Shown piece after piece: positions 1-12,600 of a stretch of 64,000 bases of DNA. The notes below the pieces were generated by a model. It was not told the DNA's origin, did no database searches, and was given only the letters and a program-made list of their open reading frames with translations. The stretch comes from Echinometra lucunter (lineage: Eukaryota; Echinodermata; Echinoidea; Camarodonta; Echinometridae), in contig CM057159.1 of the NCBI GenBank assembly GCA_029962745.1, positions 26,853,999 to 26,917,998 of the forward strand, in the 5' to 3' direction. Made by a program: the position numbers and the translations under genes. Position 1 is the stretch's first letter. Each line of letters starts with the position of its first letter.

Positions 1-1011
1 TGGATCATGAACATCTTCCTATAACAGGTACAACAAACACTACTGAATGTTTTCTGCATTTTCAATGGAAATAAATCTTTCTCTACATGTATGATGTTCA
101 AGAGTTGAGTTTTCAGCAATAAACAAAAAGAAAGAAAGGAAAAAAAACCGCTCAAATTCAATACATTTGACATTCAAAACTTTTTTTGAAAATCAATATA
201 TTTCTAAAGTTGCTTCTGCTCTAAAATCCTGGTCCTTCTTAATACAACCGATTCAATGTTTGTGTCCTTTCTTCAACGCCCTTAAATTGGTCGGTTCAAA
301 TTTTAACTAATTCGTAGCCAACCATAGGTGTCCAATAAAATTTCTGGGCATTTATTACATCATACCATATATTGCTTGATGAAATCACCATACTGTTGGT
401 AAATAAAAATGTCCTAACTTGTGCCACTGTTAATTAAAGAATAATTACCCAACCCTTCTTTCTACCGAACATTTTATTTCACCAACTCAAATCCCCCCAA
501 ACATACTACCCAATTCCACAATTGCCTAGTTTTTACATGGATGAATCTAATTTCGAAGGAGGCATTTTCGCAGCTCTCAAAAAGCTAAAATTCCAACACT
601 TTGTCAACATTTTCCCAACTGACTGGTACTAAATAATTTGTGGTTAGGCAAATTCAGCTTCCCAATTCCTTCCCTTTAGGTCCGAAATATAGAACACAGT
701 GTTCTTACGATCATCCTTTCATACCGTATAGTTGTCATGGTTTTCCCTACAGGTCTCATCCTAACTGTTCCTATTCCTATTCATCTTAACTGATGTCATA
801 TCAAGAATGGAATTTATTATTTTTCGATAAATAAAAACAAACCTACAGAGATAGATAGCCAGAGAGAGTATCAAATCGAAACAGTTAAATTGGGTGAAGG
901 ATTACCAGTTCATAGATTTTTTTTTCGTCTTGAAGCATGAAAAGTAAATGGTGTAAAAGCATAAATTTTTATAATTTACCCATTTTGTTCCTTCAGGTTT
1001 ATTGACTAGTC
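1..1011 (-). CDS. Partial paralogue of the ankyrin-ZU5-UPA gene (two UPA exons, cut by window edge and gap)
   Basis: Two exon pieces on the minus strand match consecutive UPA exons of the complete gene at 32509-44038. Bases 18-1 follow a TATAG acceptor and encode EDVHDP, as does the exon that starts at 34046. Bases 1011-980 encode LVNKPEGTKW and end at a GTAAAT donor, matching LVNKPAGRKW at 36136. The intron between them (19-979) also resembles the corresponding intron of the complete gene, notably around 841-960 versus 36036-36130. This copy therefore arose by duplication of genomic DNA in the same orientation, not by retroposition. The UPA exon runs into the 500-N gap, and the downstream exons lie beyond the window start. 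Whether this copy is intact cannot be told. Confidence 0.7.
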
Positions 1012-1511
1012 NNNNNNNNNNNNNNNNNNNNNNNNNNNNNNNNNNNNNNNNNNNNNNNNNNNNNNNNNNNNNNNNNNNNNNNNNNNNNNNNNNNNNNNNN
1101 NNNNNNNNNNNNNNNNNNNNNNNNNNNNNNNNNNNNNNNNNNNNNNNNNNNNNNNNNNNNNNNNNNNNNNNNNNNNNNNNNNNNNNNNNNNNNNNNNNNN
1201 NNNNNNNNNNNNNNNNNNNNNNNNNNNNNNNNNNNNNNNNNNNNNNNNNNNNNNNNNNNNNNNNNNNNNNNNNNNNNNNNNNNNNNNNNNNNNNNNNNNN
1301 NNNNNNNNNNNNNNNNNNNNNNNNNNNNNNNNNNNNNNNNNNNNNNNNNNNNNNNNNNNNNNNNNNNNNNNNNNNNNNNNNNNNNNNNNNNNNNNNNNNN
1401 NNNNNNNNNNNNNNNNNNNNNNNNNNNNNNNNNNNNNNNNNNNNNNNNNNNNNNNNNNNNNNNNNNNNNNNNNNNNNNNNNNNNNNNNNNNNNNNNNNNN
1501 NNNNNNNNNNN
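1012..1511. other. Assembly gap (500 N)
   Basis: Exactly 500 undetermined bases. The round length suggests a placeholder rather than a measured size. The gap removes most of a UPA exon of the paralogous ankyrin gene. Confidence 0.98.
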
Positions 1512-2360
1512 GGGAGTGGTGATTAGACAACTGTACACTTACTGGAATTATGGTCTTTGAATATTTACAGTGGGCAAGGGCGGCAGGCATGGCAGGGGGC
1601 CATTTCAGTTTTCACAATGACTTTAGTTTAGGACTAAAGACTAAGTTACATTATGTCAACTCTTCTAATGATGGTTCTTCTTCTGCTTAAGTCTGCCTCC
1701 TTCAATTGACTGACGATTCTTGCAAACTATTGTGTGTGTGTTTGTTAACCGCAATTTCATGAATTTACGCCCATTTGAGTGCTATTTTCATTATGATACA
1801 GGACTTTATTTACAAATATTTAAAAGCTTGTTTCAGTTCATAGGATGGAGCTGGAGGAAGACTAGCCGCTTTCACCAACCGTCATAAGTCGACCTGCATG
1901 TGCTGTCATGTGTAACACAAAACTACCGCCACCGGTAACTTGTCCAAAGACAATTGGAGACTCAATTTTGCTCTGGCTGTTCCAAAATATAGAAAACTAA
2001 GTTGGAAATCAAGAAATAATTGCCTTAATAAATCAGTGTTCTTTAGCATAGTTTTTTTTCTTTTCTTTTTTGCTCCCCATCGCCTGACAAAAGTCAAAAA
2101 GCTGATTTGTGATAGCATGCATGTGCTAAAAAGATAATGACATGTTCAGACTAAAGACAGATCATTTGATGATGATTTACAGGGGAGTTGTCACTGGTTG
2201 GCAAAAATGGTTTTGTGAAATGCCTGGCAGATAATTTGAGCGACAGTGTGCAGCGTTGAGATGATCTCGTACATTTCGAGAAACGTGCCCCTAGGCATGG
2301 GGCCTATTTCTCAAAACCAACGATGAGCCAGTCACGACTTGTGACTTAATATTTAACGTT
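1512..2360. other. Non-coding stretch, nothing recognised
   Basis: No splice-consistent coding sequence or clear repeat is visible, only a short (TG)n tract near 1730. The short open frames here have no coding character. Confidence 0.4.
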
Positions 2361-2369
2361 GCCAACTAC

Positions 2370-2906
2370 AGAGATGCCTCTGATGGTAAATACCAGTATT
2401 TACCGCTAAATACTGCCTAGCAAATTTGAACAAAGACAGGAAATACTGGGAATTACTGCCTACTGCCTAAACAACATTTTTATCAGTAAATTGCATTGAA
2501 ATATACACATTATAGAGAAAAGGGCAATATTAAACAGCTAGAGCAAAGAAATGGTGACTTCTTCATGGTAAAGCTGTCCAGTTTGGCATTCAATTTTACA
2601 GAAAAAAATACATCAAATAGAGCCTACCATTATGATTAAATATTGTCTAACATAACTTTAAAAAGATTCCTGACATATTGCATGCAAACTTGTTCAATTA
2701 GCATAAATTTGCAATTATCTGTTGGGGTACACAACCTGAGGAGGCACACAACTTGGGAGTATACTACATGTTCAGGTATACTGCCCATGTATTGACCATG
2801 TATTTCCCAGTATTTCCCAGTATTTCCCAGTATTTCCCAGTATTTCCCAGTATTTCTGTCACCCAGGCGGGAAATACACGTGTTTCCCGGGAAATTGCCA
2901 ACCCTG
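2370..2906. mobile_element. Possible hAT-like non-autonomous element carrying a TATTTCCCAG minisatellite
   Basis: The right edge, read on the minus strand, begins CAGGGTTGGCAATTTCCC, a typical hAT-type terminus. The left edge near 2370 (CAGAGATGCC) matches it only loosely. Both ends lead into GTATTTMCC-type sequence. Flanking 8-bp repeats matching these edges were not found, so the boundaries are tentative. Confidence 0.35.
2801..2856. repeat. Minisatellite (TATTTCCCAG)n
   Basis: Five exact tandem copies of the 10-mer TATTTCCCAG occupy 2801-2850, followed by a degenerate copy. The same word relates to the sequence at both edges of the surrounding element, so the array probably grew from a subterminal motif. 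Confidence 0.9.
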
Positions 2907-3054
2907 ATTGTAACTCTTGGCAGGAATTCACCAAGTTATCCAGCAAAACATCATTTTTCCTTATTCTTTTGTATTCAATTTGAATTTCATTAAATCCTGC
3001 GAAAATTAACTGTGCTGTTCTTACCAGAACTCAAGTCTACAGTAGACCTGCTTA

Positions 3055-3142
3055 CTCTTGTTAATAATAATTTTAATAATAATAATAATAACAATAATAA
3101 TAATAATACAGATTTATATAGCGCCTATTACAGTGTTTCTAA
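3055..3142 (-). mobile_element. L2/CR1-like LINE (or SINE) 3' tail with (TAA)n
   Basis: Read on the minus strand, AGGCGCTATATAAATCTG is followed by (TTATTA)n. A 'GCGC...CTATATAA' end plus an AT trinucleotide tail is the usual 3' end of L2/CR1-like LINEs and their SINEs in marine invertebrates. Related tails occur at 15255-15330 and 49930-49990. Confidence 0.6.
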
Positions 3143-3670
3143 GTGCTTTACATAAATACTCTGAATACATTGATACACCCCTAGATAGCACTAAAGAAAT
3201 TAACATTAAAGGAGAATTTTGAATTCGTCACCGAGGACGTATTAGGTGGTCTGTCCTAATAACAAAATGGCACCTGGATGACGTCACAATGACCTGATGA
3301 ACTGAAAAAAATGTAAACGTCTGGGTAGAAGACTAACGTCATAGAAATGGAAAGATTTGATATCGCAGGATAATGAGAAGTTGACCCAAAGGTCTATTAC
3401 ATGTTATATGACACCTAGATAGATCCTTGTCATTTGATTGGTTGTTTGATATTCATCATTTGTCCCATTGCACTATGACGTCATCAATCGTGCAAAAGTG
3501 GCTCCATTTACCGTGCAATTTTGGATCCATACGATTTGCTCCATTGCACGCTGGCCGAGAGCCCGGCACACTACGTACGTAAAACGCTTGCGTTTGCAGT
3601 GAACAGCGCGCTAGCGTATAGCGCTATTGATTTATTGCGATTTGATCTATTTTTAGGTGTCATATAAAAC

Positions 3671-3833
3671 AAATAATGAATGTTTTTTTCATTGTGCAGT
3701 GGACAGAATATTTCATACGGTGAACGATGAAATTATTGATCCATTCAACTCGGCTGCGCCTCGTTGAATGGATCATTTCATCTTTCACCTCATGAAATAT
3801 TCTGTCCATTGCACTCATAAACATTCATTATTT
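3671..3833. repeat. Long hairpin-forming inverted repeat
   Basis: The left arm (3671-3749) and right arm (3763-3833) are near-perfect reverse complements, sharing for example GGACAGAATATTTCAT and ATGAAATATTCTGTCC. A 13-base loop separates them. Single-stranded, this would form a stem of about 70 bp. It lies inside the putative 3239-5361 element and is probably a foldback component. Confidence 0.85.
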
Positions 3834-4007
3834 GTATATTAACGAATGAGCTTTGCATTAGGGTTGTACATAAACTACTGTACACTGTATTGCAATAGAC
3901 AAAACAGGCAAAATAACACAGTTTATTGCATTGTATGTTATTGTATGTGTCAAAGTAGTCGAAGAAAATGGTAATATGAAAGGACAAAAAAGAAAAAAGA
4001 AAAGACA

Positions 4008-4090
4008 CGGCCGTCGCCGGGAGTCGAACCGGGGCCCTTCAGAATGTGAGGCAAGTGCTTTATTGATAGACCAGAATATGGCCCATAGAG
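4008..4090 (-). mobile_element. tRNA-Val-like SINE head or tRNA pseudogene
   Basis: On the minus strand a B box GGTTCGACTCC spans 4020-4030. It follows an anticodon-arm-like segment with CAC in the loop (CCTCACATT), as in tRNA-Val(CAC), and an A-box-like TGGTCTATCAA. The D-arm is irregular and the acceptor stem does not pair, so this is a SINE head or pseudogene rather than a working tRNA. Confidence 0.55.
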
Positions 4091-5639
4091 ATAACACGTA
4101 GATGGAAACTGGGATTCTCGTGTCATATCTTTCAGTTAAAATTTCGATATGTTCCCAACATCTGATTAAAAAATAAATGGCACATTTGAGATAGAGAATT
4201 TTCTCAGCTACAACATACTCAAAGCTGGGCGAAAATCGAGCAGAAATAACGGAGCCGTTGCTCAAAAAAGACGGGAATGTAGAATCAAGAATTGAGAAAA
4301 GGTCATGTCCCATAGACAATACACGCAAAATGGGAAAAAATGACATGCCTCCGTTTATCGTAAAATTAGACCATGATGCTGTTCTCAAAATGAAAAATGA
4401 AGGCAAGCCTTCTGATAGAGAATTGTCTCAGCTACAACATATTGAAATCCTGGCGAAAATCGACCAACAATAAGCGAGAGAGTCTTGATTAAAGGTAAAA
4501 AATATAACGTCATAATGAAAAAAATGAAATTTTGAGTTCACATGAGAATATGGTGACGTTCCAACATCTTTTACCCCCAATATTTTCATGAATTCAAATC
4601 TTCAACTCATAGGCTTTCAGAAAATGTTAAAAAATGGAGGGGGGGGGGGGTCCCGTTCTTTTAAACGAGCTATGGCGGATTTTAGATGGGTATGTTTTTT
4701 ACACTATATTGCCCATTGACGCGTGCACAGTTTTTTTAACTTTGGCGTGCGCGTACAAACTTAGGGTAAGTTAAAATCAATTCTAAAGGGATGGAATTGG
4801 TCAAGAAAAGTCTCAGGATTCCAAATCAATTGAAAAAACGGCATTTTACATTATTTGGGACTTGCGCACGTGCAAAATGCACATGCGGGTGCTTACGCGA
4901 AGAAATTTTTGAAATGCTTAAAATGGTCTGAAATGGATTTTGAATTGGTCCATGAGTGATTTTGAGCATTTTTTCGATGCGTGGATATACGCGTACGCGC
5001 GCGTATGACTGTATGGAATTGTATCGGACTATTATGGACTGTCATCATGCCAAATATGAACCAGTAATGACAATTCGTTATGAAGATATGATCATTACAA
5101 GATATTTACAAAATGGTGCCTGGATGATGTCATGATGACCCGATGACCTTGAAAAGCTTATATGTTCATGTCCCCGATAAGCCTGATGACTGACAAAAAT
5201 TTCATGAAAATTGAATGAGCCAATTTTGAGAAATCATGCGGACAAAAATCATGACGTTGGAATAGAAATTTAAAATAAATAAATAAAGAAAGAAAGAAAG
5301 AAAAAAAAGAAAATTCCAACAAAATTAAGAGGTGATCTGTCCATGACAGACCACCTAATAACTGCATACTTGTTCAGCAGAAGTTTCCCCCTGACATCTA
5401 AGAAGTTTGCCAGAGGCTTGTCTGACATATCAGGTAATACATGGAAACTGGATTCTTTCTATTCAGATGTCATTATGCATAACGAGTGAACTGAATAATT
5501 GGCAGCAGGAGATTCTTTAGGGATACATTATTATGTTTGTACACATTTTGTTTTATCCTGTTCTCTACCACTGCACAGAAATGGACAACACAAGTAGCAG
5601 TCAACTTGCCTATGGGGGAATACTCAACAATCTGGTGTC

Positions 5640-5770
5640 AACTCCTCCTGGAGGACAGCTCCCCCGAGGGCAACTCTGCCCGGAGGACACTTTTCCCGCA
5701 TTACAACCCCCCAAGGACAGCTCCCCCAGTCCCCGGGGGAGTTGTCCTCCCGGGAGAGTTGTCCTGATAC
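5640..5770. repeat. Foldback segment built on GGACAACTCCCCC
   Basis: GGACAGCTCCCCCGAGG and CCCGGAGGACA on the left are mirrored by CCGGGGGAGTTGTCC and GGGAGAGTTGTCC on the right. The whole makes an imperfect palindrome of GC-rich 12-15-base words. It reads open on both strands with a Gly-Gln-Leu-Pro pattern, but that is a by-product of the repeat, not a gene. Confidence 0.6.
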
Positions 5771-6192
5771 GTCCAATAAGATATGCAAACTGATGAACAC
5801 TCCCTCTTTTGATAGCGCTGTAATTCACATAAAAAGTCACCCTCTAACACAATTCTAATGAAATTTTCAAAATATATGTCTTCTTATAAAGAAATGGAAT
5901 TGCTTTTTCCCCACTTGTTCTTGGTATGTTTTCAGGGGTTTCAACAAGATATATGTCTACTGTTGGCTACTTTGTGCAATGTTCTTTTTCAAATAGATTA
6001 TCAAATTCAATTCTAGCCTTTGAATTTGTTGTTTGTTTTAGGTTTTTTATGTCGAATTTGAATCATCCCTCAAAATAGTCGTTTTAATGGCATTTGTTGA
6101 CTTTCTGAAATTGTTATTCAGTTTGCAGCAGGGTATGCCTTAATGAGACACCCCAAATCGATGCCACTGAATGAGTAAGGTGAAGTCTTATC

Positions 6193-6220
6193 ATGGCAGG
6201 TCCTAGAACCCAAGAAATTA
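6193..6220 (+). other. Candidate first coding exon of the EEP gene (phase mismatch)
   Basis: ATG at 6193 opens a frame reading MAGPRTQEI and is followed by a strong GTAAGT donor at 6221. It would splice to 6689 in the wrong phase: the exon leaves one base, whereas the next exon starts on a codon boundary. Either the true first exon lies elsewhere, this one is non-coding or spliced through a further small exon, or the acceptor is misplaced. Recorded because it is the only strong donor with an ATG close upstream of the gene. Confidence 0.3.
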
Positions 6221-6688
6221 GTAAGTACAATATCTGAAATTATTGCAGAGTTATATTTCACTGCATAAACTGATACACTGTACATGTACATATGTATTCA
6301 AATAAGACAACATCATAAGTGATGAGTTTCCAGATTCGGAAACTCTGAAGCTTTTATCATATCTGAGTGCAATAAAGCAAATGAAACCAGGCTTGATGAA
6401 ATGTTTCATGAAACTTGCTAATTCAGAGCTCTTGATCTTTGTCTACATGAAATTTGAATTACTGTGCAATTACGATGATTGGGATATAGACTTCTGGGAA
6501 ATGACAGCGAGGGGTTCATGCCTTAGGAGATGCACTAGAGATTGTGACATTGGTTGAAAGATGTTGATAGGAGATGCACCAGAGATTTTAAATCCATTTT
6601 GAAAAAGTTTCTCCTCAATCAGGTACACCTAGATGACATTTGTTTGAACTCTTTTGTTTAAACATATTTTTTCTATGCTTCTGTCCAG

Positions 6689-9600
6689 AAACTACACTTC
6701 ACTGAGGATGGCATCAATCCCTTTATCTTTGAGGAAGTGTCCCAGGGGCCGAGCGGTCTTCAGGTCCAAAACAGACAGGCAATCCTGGGCATCACATACA
6801 CATTCACTCTATCATGGCCATCTGAACCAGACAGCTACCACCACAGATTTACTGTGAACAAGGACAGGGAGAAACAACTCCATGTGTACTCGCACACCTT
6901 TTCAAAGCAAACATCATCATCAGACTCCATTTCTCTGAGGAGTTGCAGTGATGGAACTAAGAGCTGCAGCTCTGAGGCTGTTGCCAAAACTTTGGACCAA
7001 TCAGAGGGTATGGCTGAAGGAGACAGCCAATCAGAGTGCAAGGATGGAAGCTTTCACAATGTATGGACAGAGCCCGAGGGAGAGAATGACAAAGGAATGG
7101 GAAATGGGTGTGTTGACACTAATGAGATGTTTGCAAAGTTTGTAACGTATAACATTTGGAATTTTAACGGCAAGCCTAGGGAAGAGGAAGATAAGAAGTT
7201 TTACTGCCCAAGAAAAGACCATATGGGAAAGGTACAGTATGTAAGAATGATGACTGAAATAAAGACAGGATGAATATAAAGGAAAGGATTAATAAACAGA
7301 TATAAAGATGTTAGTGACATGTAGTGTTTTTAACATAACTCAATTGTACAACTAGAAGAATTTGATGTGTTAACATTAACTGTCATTTCACTGGCAGGTA
7401 CGATTTCTCTTTAAAGAAAGTTTTTCTTGTACAATCTACTTGAAAGAGATGCTCTTAATAGTGATCACCTATATAGAAAGATCACCTTTCTATAAAGTTC
7501 ACAATAGCTTTTCCCATTGAAACATGTTCTACAGAAACCTGCCCGTAAAAACTACATGCTCATGAAGACCACTTTTCTTGTCTCCCTTGGGTGGTCTTTA
7601 GATACAGGTTTTACTGTATATAGAAACAGAGTTTATAGAGACTCCTCAACAAAATAGGGAAAGTCAGCTCTCAAAGATGGCAGACCAGAGAAATGAAAGA
7701 AAGAACTATATTTGTGTTAATATGCACATTTCATAATGTATGTGCACATAATACATGTATTCAATATAGCAGGAAATTGTAGTTGCAAATCAATATGGTT
7801 GAAAATCTGTGAAGCCCCAGTCATGTATCTGGTTTTGGGGGGCATTTTTAACATATTATCCCCTTCACAATCTTCCCCTTCAAGCACCTTTTTTCATCTT
7901 TACCTTTATTGCATACATTTATATCTGTAGCTCCTTCTAGACTCCAAGAATGATATCACAGGTGTACAGGAGGTGCGGTATGACTACCAGTACAGCTCAT
8001 TGTGTGGTCCTGCACAAGTCTCCCATCTTACAGAGTATCTAAAGGACTACCAGGTAAAATCATATTTTTAGCATAGCATGCTGCAGGTACAACTTACAGG
8101 TACTAGTATATTGGACAAAATACAAAAGACACTAACTCACATGGACCTGTTTAAAGAAGATTTCCCATAGAATGACTATGTCGAATTACAGAAAGTGATA
8201 GTGATAGATATAGGTATCATGTAAGATAGTGTAACAATGACCAGAAGGCCCCTCTTCTTTAAAACTAGAAATTGCCCAGCATGCAGTTTGTTCCCTCCCC
8301 CCCCCCCCCATCCTCTGCCTGTGTGTATGGCAATGTATATTCATCTCTATATCTCCCTACCACTCCCTCTTTCTTCTCATTGTCTCCCTGTAGATCTGAT
8401 TTATATTTATCTTTTCTTTTTGACCTTACTCCTTTCACATTACAGTTTGTCTATCAACCGGCAGGTACATTCTGGAGAGGACATCTTGGCCGTTCCGAAG
8501 AAGGGTTAGCTATATTCTCTAAACACCACATCCTCTCCCATGACTATGTCTTATTGTCAAGGTAATGGCAAAATTTCATGCACTGTTCCACCTTTTTATT
8601 GTATTTTCATTTTTGTCGAGCCACCCTTCCTCTTCCCCTGTTTCCTTCAAAGATATAATCTCCCTCTCTGTATTTGTTTGTCACTACTACTCTCTCTCTC
8701 TCTCTCTTCCTCTTCCCCTATGTGTTTTCTCTCTTTGTTTAAGTGTTTTTGTCAGCCCATTGGTGTCATCAATCTTTTTTTCTGACTTTCTCCATATTTT
8801 TTGCACAAAGGTTGATTATGAATACTGGTATGCCAAGTTGTTAAGATTTGTTTTTTTTTTTTAGATATTAATTCAAACATTGGACTAAACTAAACTAAAC
8901 ATGAATAATGTCTGTTGAATATGATTGTAGGAAATTGCTGACAAAATTTCAATGAAATGTCACAAAAATTTTGGCTCCAGGTCCAGTGTTCATTCAAGCT
9001 CTTCATACCATCTTTCATGCATGTATTAAAATTCAGTCGCACCAACAAACAGCCAAACCAAATCCCATATGACCCGAAACTGGAATAGGGTGATGTGAGT
9101 TTTGCTTGGTCTGATGATGAGCTGGTGTTGGTCTGCTTGGTGTGACTGAGGTATCTCCAGGGGGAGATCCATGGGGAGAGGGCAAAATGGCCCCGGCTCC
9201 CCTTGAAACCCAGGGAGCCGAATCGGCTGAGGCTCAAATTTAGGGGGTAAATTAGACACCTAGAAATGCTGAGGACCTTTTTTGTTTTGTTTTTTTGCTT
9301 CATTGTCAGCAGATTTTCAGGTGAAACAAAAACCGACTGCCCCCTTTTTTTGATAAATTATGGATCCAACCATGTACTTGTTCATTGTGATTGTCTTCAA
9401 TTTTTGGCTGCAGGAATACAAGCGACGAGGAGGATCGTCACCAGCGTATATGTCTCCATGCAGAGATTAATCACCCTGCCATGGGTGTGGTGAGTCTGAG
9501 TCAAGCTCTTATTTTTTTTAAGTAAAGATTTTTTCCTGTCTACAGGGGTGTTCTTGAAAAGTGTTGGTGTGAATACAATTAGAATGCTGAAAATAGAGGA

Positions 9601-12600
9601 TGAAAATATTGAACATGATAAAAGTGATAGTGATGGTGATGTGATTGAAGTAATTACGATTATGGTGAAGGCAGGGGTAATTATGATGATTGTAATGATG
9701 ATTATAGTAATGATGATGATAATGATGATGATGATGATCCCTTATTATGTTAATGATTACTAAGGTGGTGATGATGATATGTCATCCATGATATCATGAC
9801 CTTGCAAGGTAATACATTCAGCAATTGTTTTGATTAAACCTATTCATTTTCTCCTTCATTTGTTTCCATGCAACAGGTGCATGTCTTTGTGAGTCATTTA
9901 TCCCTTAGCTCGGTAGCTAGGGAGAGAAGTGTGGTTGAGATATGGCGCTACATGCAACGTTTCCCTGGTCTGGCTATACTCTTGGGAGACCTCAATGCAG
10001 AACCACATGAAGCACCAATGAAGTAAGTGTTAGTGTTGTACCAGGAGAAGAAGCTAATAATGATTGTAATCATAATACTTGGTTCTTTAATAGTACATAA
10101 CATATTAGAGGATAGCATGTCCCTATTAGCATGTGCATAAAATTGAAATAAAAGAAATTACAATTACAAAAAATATAAACAAATAAGAAAATACATATAG
10201 AAGCAAGAAAGTACATTTGATGTTTTGACTGAATTCGTGGGTACATTTATGAGCTGCTTATTATGAAAGGATATTCTGTTCTTATCAAGTACCATACTTG
10301 TACAGGTTGTGCACCAATGTGATGCAGCTTCATTTCCACAATGATCTGTTTTCATTGTACATGTAGAATACACTTGTTATAGTAAATAATCTCATTAAAA
10401 CCGTAAAACCTACCAAGACTTGTCAGTATTTACATGTACTTTGTGTTTCTTCATAGAGTAAATGTATTCTTAAGAATGTGCTCTAAGCATTGAGTGTAGC
10501 ATTAGTCTGATATTAAACACATTCTTTGATGGTTTTAAGTCCTTTTAACTTTACAATTGATCCATATTCCATATATGCATGTACATTTAGTTTTTTTCCA
10601 CTGCTGTTCTTCCTCTCATGTCAGGTTTTTAAGGGGAGAGGTTGAACTGCTGGGACATCGAACTGAAGGCTTGGTAGATGCATGGAAAGTCTTTCACAAT
10701 GAACCAAGGTATATTCAATGCCTCTTGCAGAGGACATTTCAATTCTTCTTCTGATATCAACAGTGAAATAAAAGTATTGCAGCCATTATTTATTCTCAGT
10801 CCTGAAACTGGACTTGATGAATGCATTTATACAGGATACCCTTATTGCCCCCTTATATAGCTCTTGTTAGCTTTGATTTTTTTTTTTATCATTTATTTTT
10901 GTTATTTCCTTCTATAGTTTGGAGTGACTGTGCTCAAAATTTCTTTATGGCCTTGAATGTCCTACCTAAAATTCTCGGCACACCCTAAGCCCATCAATTA
11001 GTTAAATATCTTGTGTGGAAAGAGAAAGAGGGAAGAGAACGTGGCTGTGTCTTATGCCAAATCAGAAGAGTCTGAATTATGCCCAACTTTTTGAAATGCA
11101 ACATTTCATTTTGAAAACTACTATTACCTGTATGTTCTTTGCAAAACAGACCTGATGTTCCCGGCACTTACAAGCGTGATGAACCCCATGACCTTGGGCT
11201 GACCTTTAGTGCCTTAGACAAACATATGAGCAAGAGAGTAAGTTTAAATCAAGATCATTGGTATTTCTTACTCTTCTAAATCCTGTAGTGGTGTTTCATT
11301 GGCTGTACCTTGCCGCTGTCCTGTGGTGAGCAGATTTTTCAATTTGCGACAGAAATCTATCAGCTGACACATTCAAGCGGTTTCTTTCTCATGGCCAAAA
11401 CCCTAGAGCACCCCCCCCCCCATCCCAAATATCTATAACCTATAGATTACCAACTCAGGTAGTAAACCATAGCACTGCAGCCCTGTCACAATATATTGTA
11501 TTTTTCTTGAACTCCCATATCTTACCCTTGCCTCATATTGATTCCAATATCATGCTTTTTCATTGAGAAAAAAGTGTATTATTCTATTGAAATCATTATT
11601 GTTTGTTTTGTTTGTTTGTTTGCTTTTATTTCTGCGTTTTAGATTAAATCAACATTACTTATATAATGAAGTCATGTATAATCATAACATTGCAGTATAT
11701 GATAAATATAATACAAAGGTATAAACAAACAGGAATACAAATTAATAGAGTGATTTTCATTATACAAAAGAGCTAAATTATAAGAATGCAGGAGACCGCC
11801 ATCGTGAGCTGTAAGGCTTGAAAAGGATGGCGGCCTCGGGTAAACAGAAATTTCGTGACAACTCTTTATGAGAATTGATCAAGTGGGTGCAATGCAAGTG
11901 GGGGGGGGGCATGTGCAGCAGATAGCAGTTGGGTATATAAAAAAAGGATAAATCACAATTATGTTGGTGTTATATTAATTCGGAGTGTTGGGGGGGCATA
12001 AGATTGTATAATGTTTCGCTTAAGTGTGGCTTTCAATGAATATATGGTTGAACACGATTTAATATTGTTGGGAAAATTATTCCATATGTCCGGGCCATGA
12101 TGTCTAATGGATTTGTGTGTTTTTTAATAGTTTGGGATTTGTAAGATGAAAATTTCCAGATATGCGTGTTGGGTAGGAATGGACAGAACTATTGAATCTA
12201 AACATATCATCAAAGGACAATGGCAGTTGATTATTGACATTCTTGAACATAATGGTGGCTACTTGAATAGTATTCAAATCAAAAATTTTTAGTGTTTTAA
12301 GTTTATAAAATAGGGGGTCAGTGTGAGCCAAGTAATGTGATCCTGTACAAATGCGGACAGCTCTCTTTTGTAGTTTGAAAATAGAATTGAGTTTTGTCAA
12401 ACCACATGTAGCACACACGCTATTGCAATAAGTTATATACGGGAGTACTAATGTGTTATATAACAAAAATAAAGTTCTGAGAGGCAAAATAAATTTTAAC
12501 TTGGAAATAATTCCAGTGCTTTTTGAGATGCACATTATAACATGGTGTAGGTGTTCAGACTGCTTGTGTGTCTTCACTAACAAAAGACACTATAGAAACA

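Larger units (their letters stand above)
3239..5361. mobile_element. Candidate DNA transposon with ATTAGGTGGTCTGTC termini
   Basis: ATTAGGTGGTCTGTC stands at 3241 and its reverse complement at about 5346-5360. Just inside each end is a related segment around ACAAAATGG.GCCTGGATGA (3263 and 5108), but these two are in direct orientation, so the element is rearranged or compound. The interior holds a long hairpin, a tRNA-like segment and sequence that recurs inverted at 34180-34530. No transposase is visible and no target-site duplication was identified. Confidence 0.4.

Noticed and set aside
999..1590. Open frames spanning the N gap
   Set aside because: The frames consist of undetermined residues and carry no information.
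2801..2856. Protein-coding frame through the TATTTCCCAG repeat
   Set aside because: A tandem 10-mer gives a periodic peptide on both strands. There are no splice sites and no domain.
4008..4090. Functional tRNA-Val gene
   Set aside because: The B box and anticodon-like loop are present, but the D arm and acceptor stem do not fold and no proper 3' end is seen.
5533..5840. Overlapping open frames rich in Gly-Gln-Leu-Pro on both strands
   Set aside because: A GC-rich palindrome keeps both strands open, and no domain or splice context supports a gene.
9026..9303. Minus-strand Pro-rich frames antisense in an EEP-gene intron
   Set aside because: No recognisable domain. They lie wholly in an intron, and two overlapping frames are open only because of local GC bias.
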